Shown here: piece by piece, positions 8,146 through 16,764 of the stretch
How positions within the stretch are numbered: position 1 is the first letter of the stretch
How the letters are laid out: each line of letters starts with the position of its first letter
Source of the DNA: [Eubacterium] cellulosolvens LD2006
GTDB lineage: Bacteria > Bacillota > Clostridia > Lachnospirales > Lachnospiraceae
Length of the DNA stretch: 64,000 nucleotides
Direction of reading: 5' to 3'
NCBI RefSeq assembly: GCF_000621585.1
Contig: NZ_JHXY01000005.1
Coordinates: forward strand, 1 to 64,000
Translations under genes and position numbers: made by a program
Notes under the pieces: model-generated
Database searches by the model: none
The model's input: the letters and a program-made list of their open reading frames with translations, nothing else
Told to the model about the DNA's origin: nothing

Positions 8146-8937
8146 TCATGCGTGTCTCTGTCCATGGGCGGTATACATCAGAAGCGCCGCTGCCACAGCG
8201 GCGTTCAGGGATTCCACCTGTCCCTCCATGGGGATCCGGATCAGATGGGCAGCCTTCCCGGCCAGTTGATCAGAAAGGCCGTTGCCCTCATTGCCGATCA
8301 GGAAGGCGGTACCCTTGCGGTAGTCCTCCTGATTGTAAGAGTTCTCCCCCTTCAGATGCGCTGCGTAAGCGTAGACCTCCCTCTCCCGAAGCCAGTCCAG
8401 CCTTGCACAGAGATCCTCCTCCCGGATAAATGGCACCCGGTAGATGGAACCCATGGTAGAGCGGATCACCTTGGGTTGGAATGGATCAGCCGTCTTATTA
8501 CTCATGAAGATACCGGTGACCCCGGCTCCCTCTGCCGTCCGGATGATGGTTCCGAGATTCCCCGGATCCTGCAGATCCTCCAGCACGAGAATCAGCGGAA
8601 CCTGTCCCTCACTTCCGAGGAGCTCCTCCGCTCCGTACTCCGGCATCCTCGCGATGGTCAGAATTCCCTGGGGCGTGCGGGTGTCACACATTTTTTCAAA
8701 AACCCTGTCCTCCACAACCTCGAAACTTCCCTTGCGGACCTCCTCCATGATCTCCCTGTGCTGATCATCCTCCGCGAAAGAAGCCTCCACAAAGACCCTG
8801 TCCCGAAGCGCGGCCGGTGTCTCCCGGAAGAGCTTGATGCCCTCCGCGACGAAGCAGTGTTCTTCCCGCCTGCTCTTCGTTTTTGCATTCAGCTGTATTA
8901 CTCGCTTAATTTGCGAATTTGAAGCACTTGTAATCAT
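8146..8937 (-). CDS. TrmH/SpoU-family RNA 2'-O-methyltransferase
   Basis: A SAM-dependent ribose methyltransferase with a SPOUT (knotted) fold acting on rRNA or tRNA. At 263 aa it has an N-terminal substrate-binding domain (ITSASNSQIKRVIQLNAK) and the three SpoU motifs: EDLQDPGNLGTIIRTA, FLIGNEGNGLS and IPMEGQVESLNAAVAAALL. I start it at ATG 8935-8937, preceded by GAGGAG; 20 more in-frame residues upstream look untranslated. The target nucleotide cannot be read from the sequence. It follows pfkA by about 70 bp and is probably co-transcribed with it. Confidence 0.9.
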   Translation of the reverse strand: MITSASNSQIKRVIQLNAKTKSRREEHCFVAEGIKLFRETPAALRDRVFVEASFAEDDQHREIMEEVRKGSFEVVEDRVFEKMCDTRTPQGILTIARMPEYGAEELLGSEGQVPLILVLEDLQDPGNLGTIIRTAEGAGVTGIFMSNKTADPFQPKVIRSTMGSIYRVPFIREEDLCARLDWLREREVYAYAAHLKGENSYNQEDYRKGTAFLIGNEGNGLSDQLAGKAAHLIRIPMEGQVESLNAAVAAALLMYTAHGQRHA

Positions 8938-9004
8938 ATCTGTCTCCTCATGAAATGAGGGCCGTCGCGATCCGCAACAGCCCCCATAAAAATCCAAACC
9001 GGAT

Positions 9005-9997
9005 TTATTTCAATACATAGTTGTAAGACAGCTCTTTCGCAAGCTCTACCTCGTACTCGGACAGGTTCTTCTTCATTGCGAGCGCCTCGTTGATATCGTA
9101 ATCTACGAACTCTCCGTCTTTCACTGCAACGACACGTTTTGTCTTGCCCTCAAGGAGAAGGTCAACGGCTTTTGCTCCGAAGATTGTCGCGTACATACGG
9201 TCTCTTGCTGTCGGGCTTCCACCACGCTGCATGTGTCCGAGAATGGTTGCACGGGACTCGATTCCTGTGGCAGCCTCGATTCTCTTCGCCATAGCCTGAG
9301 AATGTCCGATACCCTCAGCGTTGATGATGATGTGATGGCTCTTGCCTTTCTTACGCGTCTCGATGATGTGGTTGATGATCTGCTGCTCATCGTAGTCGTA
9401 CTTCTCAGGAAGAAGAACGTCCTCAGCGCCGGCAGCGATTCCGCACCACAGAGCGATATATCCTGCGTTACGTCCCATAACCTCTACGATACTTACACGC
9501 TCATGGGATGTGGATGTATCGCGGACTTTATCGATCGCTTCCATTGCTGTATTTACAGCAGTGTCAAATCCAATGGTATATTCTGTGCAGGCGATGTCAA
9601 GATCGATTGTTCCCGGAATTCCGATCGCGTTGATTCCGAGATCGGCAAGCTTCTGTGCTCCGGCAAAAGATCCGTCTCCACCGACTACTACGAGTCCGTC
9701 GATTCCGTGTCTTCTGCAGGTCTCAGCTGCTTTCTTCTGGCCCTCGAGCGTGCGCATCTCAGAACATCTCGCGGAGTAGAGAATCGTACCTCCAAGTCCG
9801 ATGATATCTGATACTGCCTTCGCATCGAGATCGATAACCTCATCGTTGATCAGACCTTCATATCCTTTCAGAATGCCCTTGACCTGAAGTCCCTGACCGA
9901 TTGCTCTTCTTGTCGCAGCGCGAACTGCAGCATTCATTCCCGGTGCATCACCGCCACTAGTAAGTATTCCGATTGTTTTTACATTTTTGTCTGCCAT
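9005..9997 (-). CDS. pfkA: ATP-dependent 6-phosphofructokinase
   Basis: Converts fructose 6-phosphate to fructose 1,6-bisphosphate, the committed step of glycolysis. The 330-aa length is normal. GGDGS (residues 106-110) marks ATP rather than pyrophosphate use. The catalytic region reads PGTIDLDI (128-135), where the common form is PGTIDNDI; both Asp residues are kept and Leu replaces Asn. MGRNAGYIAL and HMQRGGSPTARDR are present. GGAGGAG precedes the ATG. It lies 79 bp downstream of dnaE with no terminator between, so read-through from dnaE is likely. Confidence 0.95.
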   Translation of the reverse strand: MADKNVKTIGILTSGGDAPGMNAAVRAATRRAIGQGLQVKGILKGYEGLINDEVIDLDAKAVSDIIGLGGTILYSARCSEMRTLEGQKKAAETCRRHGIDGLVVVGGDGSFAGAQKLADLGINAIGIPGTIDLDIACTEYTIGFDTAVNTAMEAIDKVRDTSTSHERVSIVEVMGRNAGYIALWCGIAAGAEDVLLPEKYDYDEQQIINHIIETRKKGKSHHIIINAEGIGHSQAMAKRIEAATGIESRATILGHMQRGGSPTARDRMYATIFGAKAVDLLLEGKTKRVVAVKDGEFVDYDINEALAMKKNLSEYEVELAKELSYNYVLK

Positions 9998-10076
9998 TGC
10001 TCTCCTCCGGATCCTGCATTACTCTTTCAATGCTAATCAGATTGAAAAAAATTTATCAATAGGTATTTTAATTCAT

Positions 10077-13000
10077 TTAGGAACGCTTTTCAATGGATTT
10101 TTCGACAACTTTGACATTTTCGGCACCGATCAGCTTTGTAAACTCTTCCAATAGGAAGGAGTCGCTCTGGGCGTCGATTCCGACTGCGATTCTCTTCATT
10201 GCGCGTTCTTTTTTCAGATAGACGACGACGCGGTCTTTTCCCGCCGAGGACGCGGCGATGGTCTGAAGTTCTCCCCGCTTTTTCTCATAGGCATCCTTGT
10301 CCTCGAACTGCAGCCACACTTCGACGGGCACCTCTGAGAAGGGGATGAGCCGCTCCAGAATCAGGCGACCGGGTCTGTCCTCATCAATCTGTGTTCTTCC
10401 CTGCACGAATACCTTCGCGTCAACTTCCAGCAGCTGTGAACACTGCTCGTAGTTTCTGGGAAAAACAATCACTTCCACACACCCGACCAGATCTTCGATG
10501 GTCATATATGCCATGGTCTGGTTCTTGCTCGTGAATTTGATCGTTTTGTCAACAATGATACCACCAATGGTCTCCCTGTTTCCATCCTTAAGTTTAGGTA
10601 GATTTCCTTCTTCCGGAAGGGCGAAGTCTGCGGAGACACACGTGATGTTCTTCCGCCACTTCTTCTCCTCGGCCTCCAGCGGATGACCGCTGATGTAGAT
10701 GCCGGTCACTTCCTTCTCAAAGGAAAGAATTTCTTCCTTGTCAAACTCGCCGACGTCGGGCAGGCGGATTTCATACTGCTGCCGGTCCTCCTCTCCCATG
10801 AGATCGAAGAGAGAGAGCTGGCCGGTGGCGTTGTTTTTCTTTTCTTTCGCCGCCTGATCCACAATCAGCGTGTAGACATGCATGAACTGTCTGCGCGTGC
10901 CGCCGAGGCAGTCGAAGGCGCCCGCCTTGATGAAATTCTCGATGGTGCGCTTGTTCACCTCGCGTCCGGTCAGCCTGCGGCAGAAGTCGCCGAGGTTCCT
11001 GAACGGTCCGTTCTGGTCTCTCTCCAGGGCGATGGCGTCAATCACCGGCCGCCCGACGCCCTTAATTGCGGAGAGAGCGTAGCGGATTTTTCCGTCCTCT
11101 ACAGAGAATGTGGCCTCGCTCTTGTTGATATTCGGCGGAAGAATTTCGATTCCGAGCGCGCGGGTGTGCATCATGTATTCCGCGCACTTCCCCGTATTCT
11201 CAATCACAGAGGTCATCAGCGCCGCCATAAATTCCACCGGATAATAGCACTTCAGCCAGGCCGTCTGGAAGGAGACCAGGGCGTAGGCTGCCGCGTGGGA
11301 TTTGTTGAAGGCATACTTCGCGAAATCGATCATATCGTCGTAGATCTTGTTGGCGACTTTCTCGTCGATGCCGTTCCGGATACAGCCCGGAATTCCACGT
11401 TCCTCATTGCCGTAGACAAAGTTGCGTCGTTCTTCCTCCATGACATGCATCTTCTTCTTGGACATGGCACGTCGCAGAAGATCCGAGCCGCCGTAGGAAT
11501 AGCCTGCCAGTTCCCGCACAATCTGCATAACCTGCTCCTGGTAGACGATACAGCCGTAGGTGGGCTCCAGGATGGCCTTTAGCTGCGGGCAGTCGTACTG
11601 CACCTGGTCGGGATGCTTCTTTCCACGGATATATTGTGGGATGAAGTCCATGGGTCCCGGACGGTACAGTGCCACGCCGGCCACGATGTCTTCCAGAGAA
11701 GAGGGTTTCAGCTCCTTCATGAAGCTCTTCATGCCCGCGGACTCCAGCTGGAAGACGCCCTCGTCCTTTCCCTCGCCGATCATCTTCATAACCGCCGGAT
11801 CGTTGTAGTCGATCTTCATCATGTCGATGGATACGTTGTGGTTTCTCTGCGCCATGGACACGGCATCCTGGATAACCGTCAGGGTACGAAGCCCCAGGAA
11901 ATCCATCTTCAGAAGTCCCAGCTCCTCCAGCTCTGTCATGTTGTACTGGGTGGTCACGGTGCCGTCCGCCGCTGTCTGAAGGGGCACAAATTCATCGACT
12001 TCCCTGGAAGAGATCACCACGCCCGCCGCGTGCATGGAAGTGTGTCTTGGCAGTCCCTCCAGTTTTCTGGCCATATCGATCAGATACCGGATCTGATCGT
12101 CTGCCTCATACTCCTTCTTCAGCTCCGGATTCATCTTCAACGCCTTGTCGATGGTGATGTTCAGCTCCTGTGGAATCATCTTTGCCGTGGAATCGCAGAG
12201 GGCGTAGGGAAGATCCAGAACCCTTCCCACGTCACGGATGGCATTTCTCGCCGCCATGGTTCCGAAAGTCACAATCTGAACCACCCGGTCTTTTCCGTAT
12301 TTGCGGACGACGTAGTCAATAACCTCCTGACGTCTCTCGAAGCCGAAGTCCACGTCGATATCGGGCATGGACACTCGCTCCGGATTCAGGAATCTCTCGA
12401 AGAGAAGGCTGTACTTTAAAGGGTCCAGCTCGGTGATTCCCATGGCATAGGAGACGATCGAACCGGCGGCACTGCCTCGTCCCGGGCCGACCGGAATTCC
12501 GTGTTCCTTTGCGAAGTGAATGTAATCCCAGACGATCAGGAAGTAATCCACATAGCCCATGGTGCGGATGACATCAAGCTCATAGTCAAGCCTCTCACGG
12601 ATCTCGTCTGTCACCGGATCATAGAGCTTCCGGATGCCGTCCTCACAGATCTTCTGCAGGTAGGTCCAGGAGGTATAGCCCTCCGGCACCTCGTACTTCG
12701 GAAGTTTCAGTTCATGGAAACGGATCTCCACGTTGCACCGGTCTGCGATCTTCTGCGTATTCTCCAATGCCTGCTTCGCATAGGGAAAAAGAGCCGCCAT
12801 CTCCTCTTCGGATTTGACATAATACTGTCCACCCTCATAGCGCAGCCGGTTCTCGTCGGAGACTTTTTTTCCGGTCTGGATACAGAGCAGGATGTCGTGG
12901 GCGTCCGCGTCTTCGGCTCTGGTGTAGTGACAGTCGTTGGTGCAGACAAGCCCGATGCCGGTTTCCTCGCTCATCCTGAGCAGCTGCGGATTTACCACCT

Positions 13001-13550
13001 GCTGCTGGGGAATCCCGTGATCCTGAAGCTCCAGGAAAAAATTTCCCCTGCCGAAAATCTCCTGATAGCGGAGCGCCGCCTGCAGACCTTCTTCGTACAT
13101 ATTCTTCGCAAGGTAAGTTGCCACTTCACCGGCGAGACAGGCGGACAGGCAGATGATTCCCTCATGATATTCCCGGAGAACTTCGAGATCAACTCTCGGT
13201 TTATAATAGAAGCCCTCGGTGAAACCTCTGGAGACAATCTTCAGAAGGTTATGGTATCCCTCATTATTCTCGGCCAGCAGAATCAGATGATAATAGCGCT
13301 CATCTCCGCTTCCGGCCTCTTTCTGAAAGCGGGATCCCGGCGCCACGTAGACCTCGCAGCCGAGAACCGGACGGATGCCCGCCGCGAGGCATTCCTTGTA
13401 GAACGCGATGCAGCCGTACATCACGCCGTGATCCGTGATGGCTGCGGCATTCATCCCCAGCTCCTTCACCCTGGCCACGTAGTCTTTGATCTTGTTCGAT
13501 CCGTCCAGAAGGGAATACTCCGTATGCGTATGCAGATGCACAAAACTCAT
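10077..13550 (-). CDS. dnaE: DNA polymerase III alpha subunit
   Basis: A C-family replicative polymerase subunit of 1157 aa. The N-terminal PHP domain begins at once with FVHLHTHTEYSLLDG and ITDHGVM. The polymerase core has GPGRGSAAGS (355-364) and the catalytic triad region PDIDVDF (396-402). A helix-hairpin-helix region and a C-terminal OB fold (TIEDLVGCVEVIVFPRNYEQ) follow. It is the DnaE type, not the exonuclease-bearing PolC type, and in Clostridia usually works beside PolC. Downstream pfkA is probably in the same transcript. Confidence 0.96.
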   Translation of the reverse strand: MSFVHLHTHTEYSLLDGSNKIKDYVARVKELGMNAAAITDHGVMYGCIAFYKECLAAGIRPVLGCEVYVAPGSRFQKEAGSGDERYYHLILLAENNEGYHNLLKIVSRGFTEGFYYKPRVDLEVLREYHEGIICLSACLAGEVATYLAKNMYEEGLQAALRYQEIFGRGNFFLELQDHGIPQQQVVNPQLLRMSEETGIGLVCTNDCHYTRAEDADAHDILLCIQTGKKVSDENRLRYEGGQYYVKSEEEMAALFPYAKQALENTQKIADRCNVEIRFHELKLPKYEVPEGYTSWTYLQKICEDGIRKLYDPVTDEIRERLDYELDVIRTMGYVDYFLIVWDYIHFAKEHGIPVGPGRGSAAGSIVSYAMGITELDPLKYSLLFERFLNPERVSMPDIDVDFGFERRQEVIDYVVRKYGKDRVVQIVTFGTMAARNAIRDVGRVLDLPYALCDSTAKMIPQELNITIDKALKMNPELKKEYEADDQIRYLIDMARKLEGLPRHTSMHAAGVVISSREVDEFVPLQTAADGTVTTQYNMTELEELGLLKMDFLGLRTLTVIQDAVSMAQRNHNVSIDMMKIDYNDPAVMKMIGEGKDEGVFQLESAGMKSFMKELKPSSLEDIVAGVALYRPGPMDFIPQYIRGKKHPDQVQYDCPQLKAILEPTYGCIVYQEQVMQIVRELAGYSYGGSDLLRRAMSKKKMHVMEEERRNFVYGNEERGIPGCIRNGIDEKVANKIYDDMIDFAKYAFNKSHAAAYALVSFQTAWLKCYYPVEFMAALMTSVIENTGKCAEYMMHTRALGIEILPPNINKSEATFSVEDGKIRYALSAIKGVGRPVIDAIALERDQNGPFRNLGDFCRRLTGREVNKRTIENFIKAGAFDCLGGTRRQFMHVYTLIVDQAAKEKKNNATGQLSLFDLMGEEDRQQYEIRLPDVGEFDKEEILSFEKEVTGIYISGHPLEAEEKKWRKNITCVSADFALPEEGNLPKLKDGNRETIGGIIVDKTIKFTSKNQTMAYMTIEDLVGCVEVIVFPRNYEQCSQLLEVDAKVFVQGRTQIDEDRPGRLILERLIPFSEVPVEVWLQFEDKDAYEKKRGELQTIAASSAGKDRVVVYLKKERAMKRIAVGIDAQSDSFLLEEFTKLIGAENVKVVEKSIEKRS

Positions 13551-13664
13551 ATCCTACCTCACCTCATGTTTCCTGTTGTCTCTCGTCCGCAGACTGGCTT
13601 CGACTCTCCCAGCTCCCGGGGGGATCTGCGCAGGACTGCTGTGCCTGCAGACTCCACCGGCAAT

Positions 13665-13713
13665 CTTCTATGGTATAGGGAATTGCTCCGCAACCTCTAT
13701 GCCATAACGCTCC
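13665..13713. repeat. Family I-like hairpin between dnaE and cvfB
   Basis: An imperfect hairpin (13668-13707) with loop TCC is followed on the plus strand by AACGCTCCGCG, the reverse complement of the GCGGAGCGTT that precedes family I hairpins. Upstream, CTTCGACTCTCCCAGCTCCC (about 13597) resembles the 5' part of the full copies. It is a degenerate copy. Confidence 0.45.
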
Positions 13714-13730
13714 GCGTTCCATCTTCGCGC

Positions 13731-14573
13731 TTACTCGTTCAGGTAAATCTGACCGTCGGCAAGTCTGATTTTTCTCTCTTTGAGAAGACGTCCAACTCCG
13801 CGCTTGAACGCAGCCTTGGACATGCCGAACTTCGCGTTGATCAGTTCCGGAGCCGCTTTGTCGTCAAAGCCCAATACTCCCTCTTCTTCCCGGATCGCGC
13901 GAAGAATTGCCTCCGCGTCGGCATCCATCTGAAGATAGGCTTTCTGTCTGGCAGAGACGGTGAGTTTTCCGTCAGCTCTCACCTGTACGACCCGAACCTG
14001 AATTTTTTCTCCCGGCACAAACGTTCCCTGTGCGTCCTTGTGAGGGATGAGGGCCGAATACTTGTCATCCACAGCCAGAAAAACTCCGAAGTTTCTGCTG
14101 ATCTCGTAGATGCGGCCGGTGACCATGTCTCCCTTTGCATAGGGTGAATCCTGCTGCAGATAGTGATAGACCTTCATGGTTGCGCAGAGGCGGCCGCTCT
14201 TGTCCACATACAGCGCCACCAGCACCTCATCTCCCTCCTGCACCTTCGCCGTCTGCTCATGGAAGGGAAGGAGAAGATCCTTCTCCAGTCCCCAGTCCAG
14301 AAAAGCGCCGATCTTTGTAGTCTGCTTAACCTTGAGGACGGCAGTCTGTCCCACCTCAATCTTCGGCTCGTTGACCGTGGCGATCAGACGATCCTGGGAA
14401 TCGCGGTAAAGAAAAACCTCCACCTTGTCTCCGATCTCGACGCCCTCCGGCACCTGTCTGGCGGGAAGGAGTATCTGCTCCTCCTTCTTTGCCTTGGGAT
14501 CCTCCGCAAGGTAAACGCCGAAATCCTGTTTCTTAAGTACCCTCAGTGTCTGTCTCTTTCCAAGTTCTAACAT
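13731..14573 (-). CDS. cvfB: S1-domain RNA-binding protein, CvfB family
   Basis: A 280-aa cytosolic protein with tandem S1/OB-type domains and a C-terminal winged helix, the CvfB architecture known from Staphylococcus as an RNA-binding virulence regulator. The recognisable S1 repeats are KIGAFLDWGLEKDLLLPFHE (centre) and GRIYEISRNFGVFLAVDDKY. The final part (KFGMSKAAFKRGVGRLLKERKIRL) is the winged helix. It stands between dnaE and the thioesterase gene with short gaps that hold repeat-like hairpins. Its RNA targets are unknown. Confidence 0.87.
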   Translation of the reverse strand: MLELGKRQTLRVLKKQDFGVYLAEDPKAKKEEQILLPARQVPEGVEIGDKVEVFLYRDSQDRLIATVNEPKIEVGQTAVLKVKQTTKIGAFLDWGLEKDLLLPFHEQTAKVQEGDEVLVALYVDKSGRLCATMKVYHYLQQDSPYAKGDMVTGRIYEISRNFGVFLAVDDKYSALIPHKDAQGTFVPGEKIQVRVVQVRADGKLTVSARQKAYLQMDADAEAILRAIREEEGVLGFDDKAAPELINAKFGMSKAAFKRGVGRLLKERKIRLADGQIYLNE

Positions 14574-14640
14574 CGTAGTTCCGTCCTCTCCGACGGCTGT
14601 TGCCGTCTGTATATATTTTTATCTTCCCGCAGACATCCTT

Positions 14641-14718
14641 ATCTGCAGGTTTCTCTGCAAGTTACGCATCCGGGTAATTTGTGTGCGAAGGGATTCCCGA
14701 AGGCTATCCTGTGACACA
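14641..14718. repeat. Degenerate family I-like hairpin upstream of cvfB
   Basis: Positions 14680-14718 form an imperfect stem with ends TGTGT and ACACA, preceded by CTGCAAGTTACGCATCCG, which resembles CTGCGAGTTGCGCATC in the full repeats. The match is weak. Confidence 0.3.
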
Positions 14719-14742
14719 TCCATTCCCTGCTCTTATTCTCAG

Positions 14743-15474
14743 CTATGGAGTTGTCTGCTCCACCGGTGTAAATTCACTCATGAAGTAGGGCTCTCCCTCA
14801 TCCGTGAGGAACTCCACATACCACTTTCCTTCCGCCTCTGTCACCCTTGGGGTAATCCTGTCTCCGAGTCTTGCCTGACGCACCCACTCACACCTCAGGT
14901 GACTGAGCGTAAGGCCGCCCGGCAGATACTTGCCCGCCAGCCTGACATACTGGGCATTGTTCATATGCATGTTCGTATCCAGGTGTGATTCCAGAATGTA
15001 AAAGGGCTTTCTCATCTCGCCGCCCTCCGGCATCCGGATTTTTCTCTTACCAAGATCTTCCTGAATTTTCCACTCCGGATGGGAGCCATAGGCCTCGATC
15101 TGGTCGTCCGGCACTCTCACCGGCACCTGCTTCACCATGTCCATGAACACCCAGTTGGAATTTGCCAGGCCGACGATATTTCCGTCCTTATCCTCGACGG
15201 AAAAGCAGCGATGGCCGATGACCCCGCGGAATTTATCCGCCCAGGTATTCACCCGGATCTCCTCATTGATGCAGACATTCCGAAACATGTGCAGCTGCAG
15301 ATCCGCGATTACCCAGGCACAGCCGATTTCGCGGTTGTGGCTGATTCCCAGTCCGATATCTTCGCCGTGAAACGTGGCGCAATCCTGCAGGTAATTCAGC
15401 CAGCTGTAGATCGTCATATTTCTATTTTCGTCCACTTCACTGAAGCGTATTCTTCCATCGTATATATATTTCAT
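14743..15474 (-). CDS. Acyl-[acyl-carrier-protein] thioesterase
   Basis: Releases fatty acids from acyl-ACP and so tunes membrane lipid composition. The 243-aa protein has two hot-dog folds typical of the FatA/FatB-like bacterial family (PF01643): the first begins FSEVDENRNMTIYSWLNYLQD, the second includes ESHLDTNMHMNNAQYV, where Asp, Asn and His form the expected active-site pattern. It is a single gene with no fatty-acid genes adjacent. The promoter region also holds the bidirectional terminator at 15573-15604. Confidence 0.88.
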   Translation of the reverse strand: MKYIYDGRIRFSEVDENRNMTIYSWLNYLQDCATFHGEDIGLGISHNREIGCAWVIADLQLHMFRNVCINEEIRVNTWADKFRGVIGHRCFSVEDKDGNIVGLANSNWVFMDMVKQVPVRVPDDQIEAYGSHPEWKIQEDLGKRKIRMPEGGEMRKPFYILESHLDTNMHMNNAQYVRLAGKYLPGGLTLSHLRCEWVRQARLGDRITPRVTEAEGKWYVEFLTDEGEPYFMSEFTPVEQTTP

Positions 15475-15572
15475 ATTCTCTCCCTGGAATCTTGTTACAT
15501 TTACATTCTTTGCACTTGTACAAGCGCATTATCTCTATCATATTCCACAGAATCTGTTTTTTCAATAAAATT

Positions 15573-15604
15573 AAACGAGGAACAGATTCGTCTGTTCCCC
15601 GTTT
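15573..15604. terminator. Bidirectional terminator between the thioesterase and DUF4160 genes
   Basis: Arms AAACGAGGAACAGA (15573-15586) and TCTGTTCCCCGTTT (15591-15604) enclose a TTCG tetraloop, with T-rich sequence on both sides. It ends transcription of the DUF4160 pair on the minus strand. Confidence 0.75.
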
Positions 15605-15616
15605 CTTTTCATTTTC

Positions 15617-15874
15617 TCAAAACCACTTTTGTCTACAGTCGGAAGGCTTCCAATAACTGGAAGTCTCGATAGTTTTCATTATGCGTTTAAGATCTTTCAT
15701 TGGTATCTTATCGCTATTAGATTCTAGCTCACATGAACCATCTTCATTGATCCATACCTTTGTTGCATTGGCATGAGGATTTTTGGAGATGTGAACATGA
15801 AGAGGTTCTGTTGGCCTTCCTTCATTAGACCAAAAGAAAATCTGGTATCCAAAAAGCTCCATAAACTTAGGCAT
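15617..15874 (-). CDS. DUF4160-family small protein
   Basis: An 85-aa protein with the DUF4160 pattern: FGYQIFFWSNEGRPTEPLHVHISKN, a short beta-hairpin with a His-x-His pair (HVH), then KVWINEDGSCELE. DUF4160 proteins are commonly encoded next to a second small protein and are suspected toxin-antitoxin components, but no activity is established. It overlaps the upstream 100-aa gene by 8 bp. The pair is clearly AT-richer than its neighbours, which suggests recent transfer. Confidence 0.75.
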   Translation of the reverse strand: MPKFMELFGYQIFFWSNEGRPTEPLHVHISKNPHANATKVWINEDGSCELESNSDKIPMKDLKRIMKTIETSSYWKPSDCRQKWF

Positions 15875-16169
15875 TAGTCATTTCCTCTTTAACATAGTCA
15901 CTTATTTCTTTTGTAATACTACCAAGATGAGAAACAATATATTTTTCTTCCTCATGAGTAAAAAGATAATTCTTTAAAAGTTCCAATTCGCCTTTCTTAA
16001 TCAGAAGACTCATTGCAGCAAAATCATTATATTCTTTACTCCATTGTTCTACATAAAGTACGATCCCTGTAACTGTTTTTTTTGAAAGAAACTCTTCAGA
16101 ATTGTTCTCGATCGAAGCAGTGACTTCAATATCGTTTTCATCGTAAATAGTCATAATAGGAAGTCTCAT
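15867..16169 (-). CDS. Small hypothetical protein partnered with DUF4160
   Basis: A 100-aa acidic protein that I do not recognise. It has an N-terminal beta-rich segment (MTIYDENDIEVTASIENNSEEF) and a helical C-terminus (HEEEKYIVSHLGSITKEISDYVKEEM). It does not look like DUF2442, the usual DUF4160 partner. An AGAGGA ribosome site precedes the ATG, and its stop overlaps the DUF4160 start. The palindrome at 16204-16227 upstream suggests autoregulation. Confidence 0.6.
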   Translation of the reverse strand: MRLPIMTIYDENDIEVTASIENNSEEFLSKKTVTGIVLYVEQWSKEYNDFAAMSLLIKKGELELLKNYLFTHEEEKYIVSHLGSITKEISDYVKEEMTNA

Positions 16170-16203
16170 ACATGTTCCTCTTTTCCATTTCCTCTTACTC
16201 TAT

Positions 16204-16227
16204 ATACTAAAGAAATTTTTTTAGTAT
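16204..16227. promoter_or_regulatory. Palindrome upstream of the DUF4160 pair
   Basis: ATACTAAA (16204-16211) and TTTAGTAT (16220-16227) form a perfect inverted repeat about 35 bp before the start of the 100-aa gene, in the promoter zone. It could be an operator for the gene pair. Confidence 0.45.
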
Positions 16228-16297
16228 TGTGAGAAGGCACCTTGTAAAAATATAATAGCATATTATTTTGTATATTGCTATTACAGCAGAAATCCAT

Positions 16298-16473
16298 AAC
16301 AAAGTCCGCAAGCGGACTTCGACTCCCCCATCCCCTCATTCCTGAGGGGGAGCGCCGCGGACGAAAGGCGCGCGAGCAGAATCGCGAAGCGATCTTCCCA
16401 TCTGCGAGCTGCGCATCCCGCGGAGCGTTTTTGTGTTATAGAAATACCGGAGGAATTTCCTATAACATAAAAA
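16298..16473 (+). repeat. Family I structured intergenic repeat, full copy A
   Basis: A 176-bp element about 80% identical to 23758-23934. It has three hairpins: GTCCGC-AA-GCGGAC (from 16304), AATCGC-GAA-GCGATC in the middle, and a long terminal hairpin (16428-16473). Its 3' end touches the U-tract of the tRNA-Gln terminator. Confidence 0.8.
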
Positions 16474-16500
16474 AGCGACTACACATCATGTGTAATCGCT
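16469..16500 (-). terminator. Rho-independent terminator of tRNA-Gln
   Basis: On the minus strand, arms AGCGATTACACA and TGTGTAGTCGCT (16489-16500 and 16474-16485) with a 3-nt loop are followed by TTTTTT. Confidence 0.85.
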
Positions 16501-16507
16501 CTGAAAA

Positions 16508-16579
16508 CTGGGCTACCTGGATTCGAACCAGGAAATGACGGAGTCAGAGTCCGTTGCCTTACCATTTGGCGATAGCCCA
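16508..16579 (-). tRNA. tRNA-Gln (anticodon CUG)
   Basis: A complete cloverleaf on the minus strand: acceptor stem TGGGCTA/TAGCCCA, D-arm GCC...GGC, anticodon arm ACGGA-CTCTGAC-TCCGT with anticodon CTG, T-arm CCTGG-TTCGAAT-CCAGG, and discriminator G. The U1-A72 pair and G73 are usual for tRNA-Gln. CCA is not encoded. It has its own promoter and terminator. Confidence 0.95.
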
Positions 16580-16623
16580 ATATAACCTGCTGTGCGAGAA
16601 CTGCTTGCCTCACAACACTGACG

Positions 16624-16652
16624 AGTATAACAGAGACCGTTCTGTTTGGCAA
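16624..16652 (-). promoter_or_regulatory. Promoter of tRNA-Gln
   Basis: On the minus strand, TTGCCA (16647-16652) and TATACT (16624-16629) are 17 bp apart, about 45 bp before the tRNA. Confidence 0.8.
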
Positions 16653-16764
16653 GCACTTTTTTGAAGTTTTTTTCGTTAATTTTTCATCTTCGGAATCCGC
16701 AGGTGAGCCGCATTTTGCAGGCTCTCCCGCAATCCTGAAAATGCAGCGGGCAAAAGCAACGCTC

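Noticed and set aside
9005-9997. Pyrophosphate-dependent phosphofructokinase
   Set aside because: GGDGS is the ATP-type signature; the PPi type has Asp at the Gly position.
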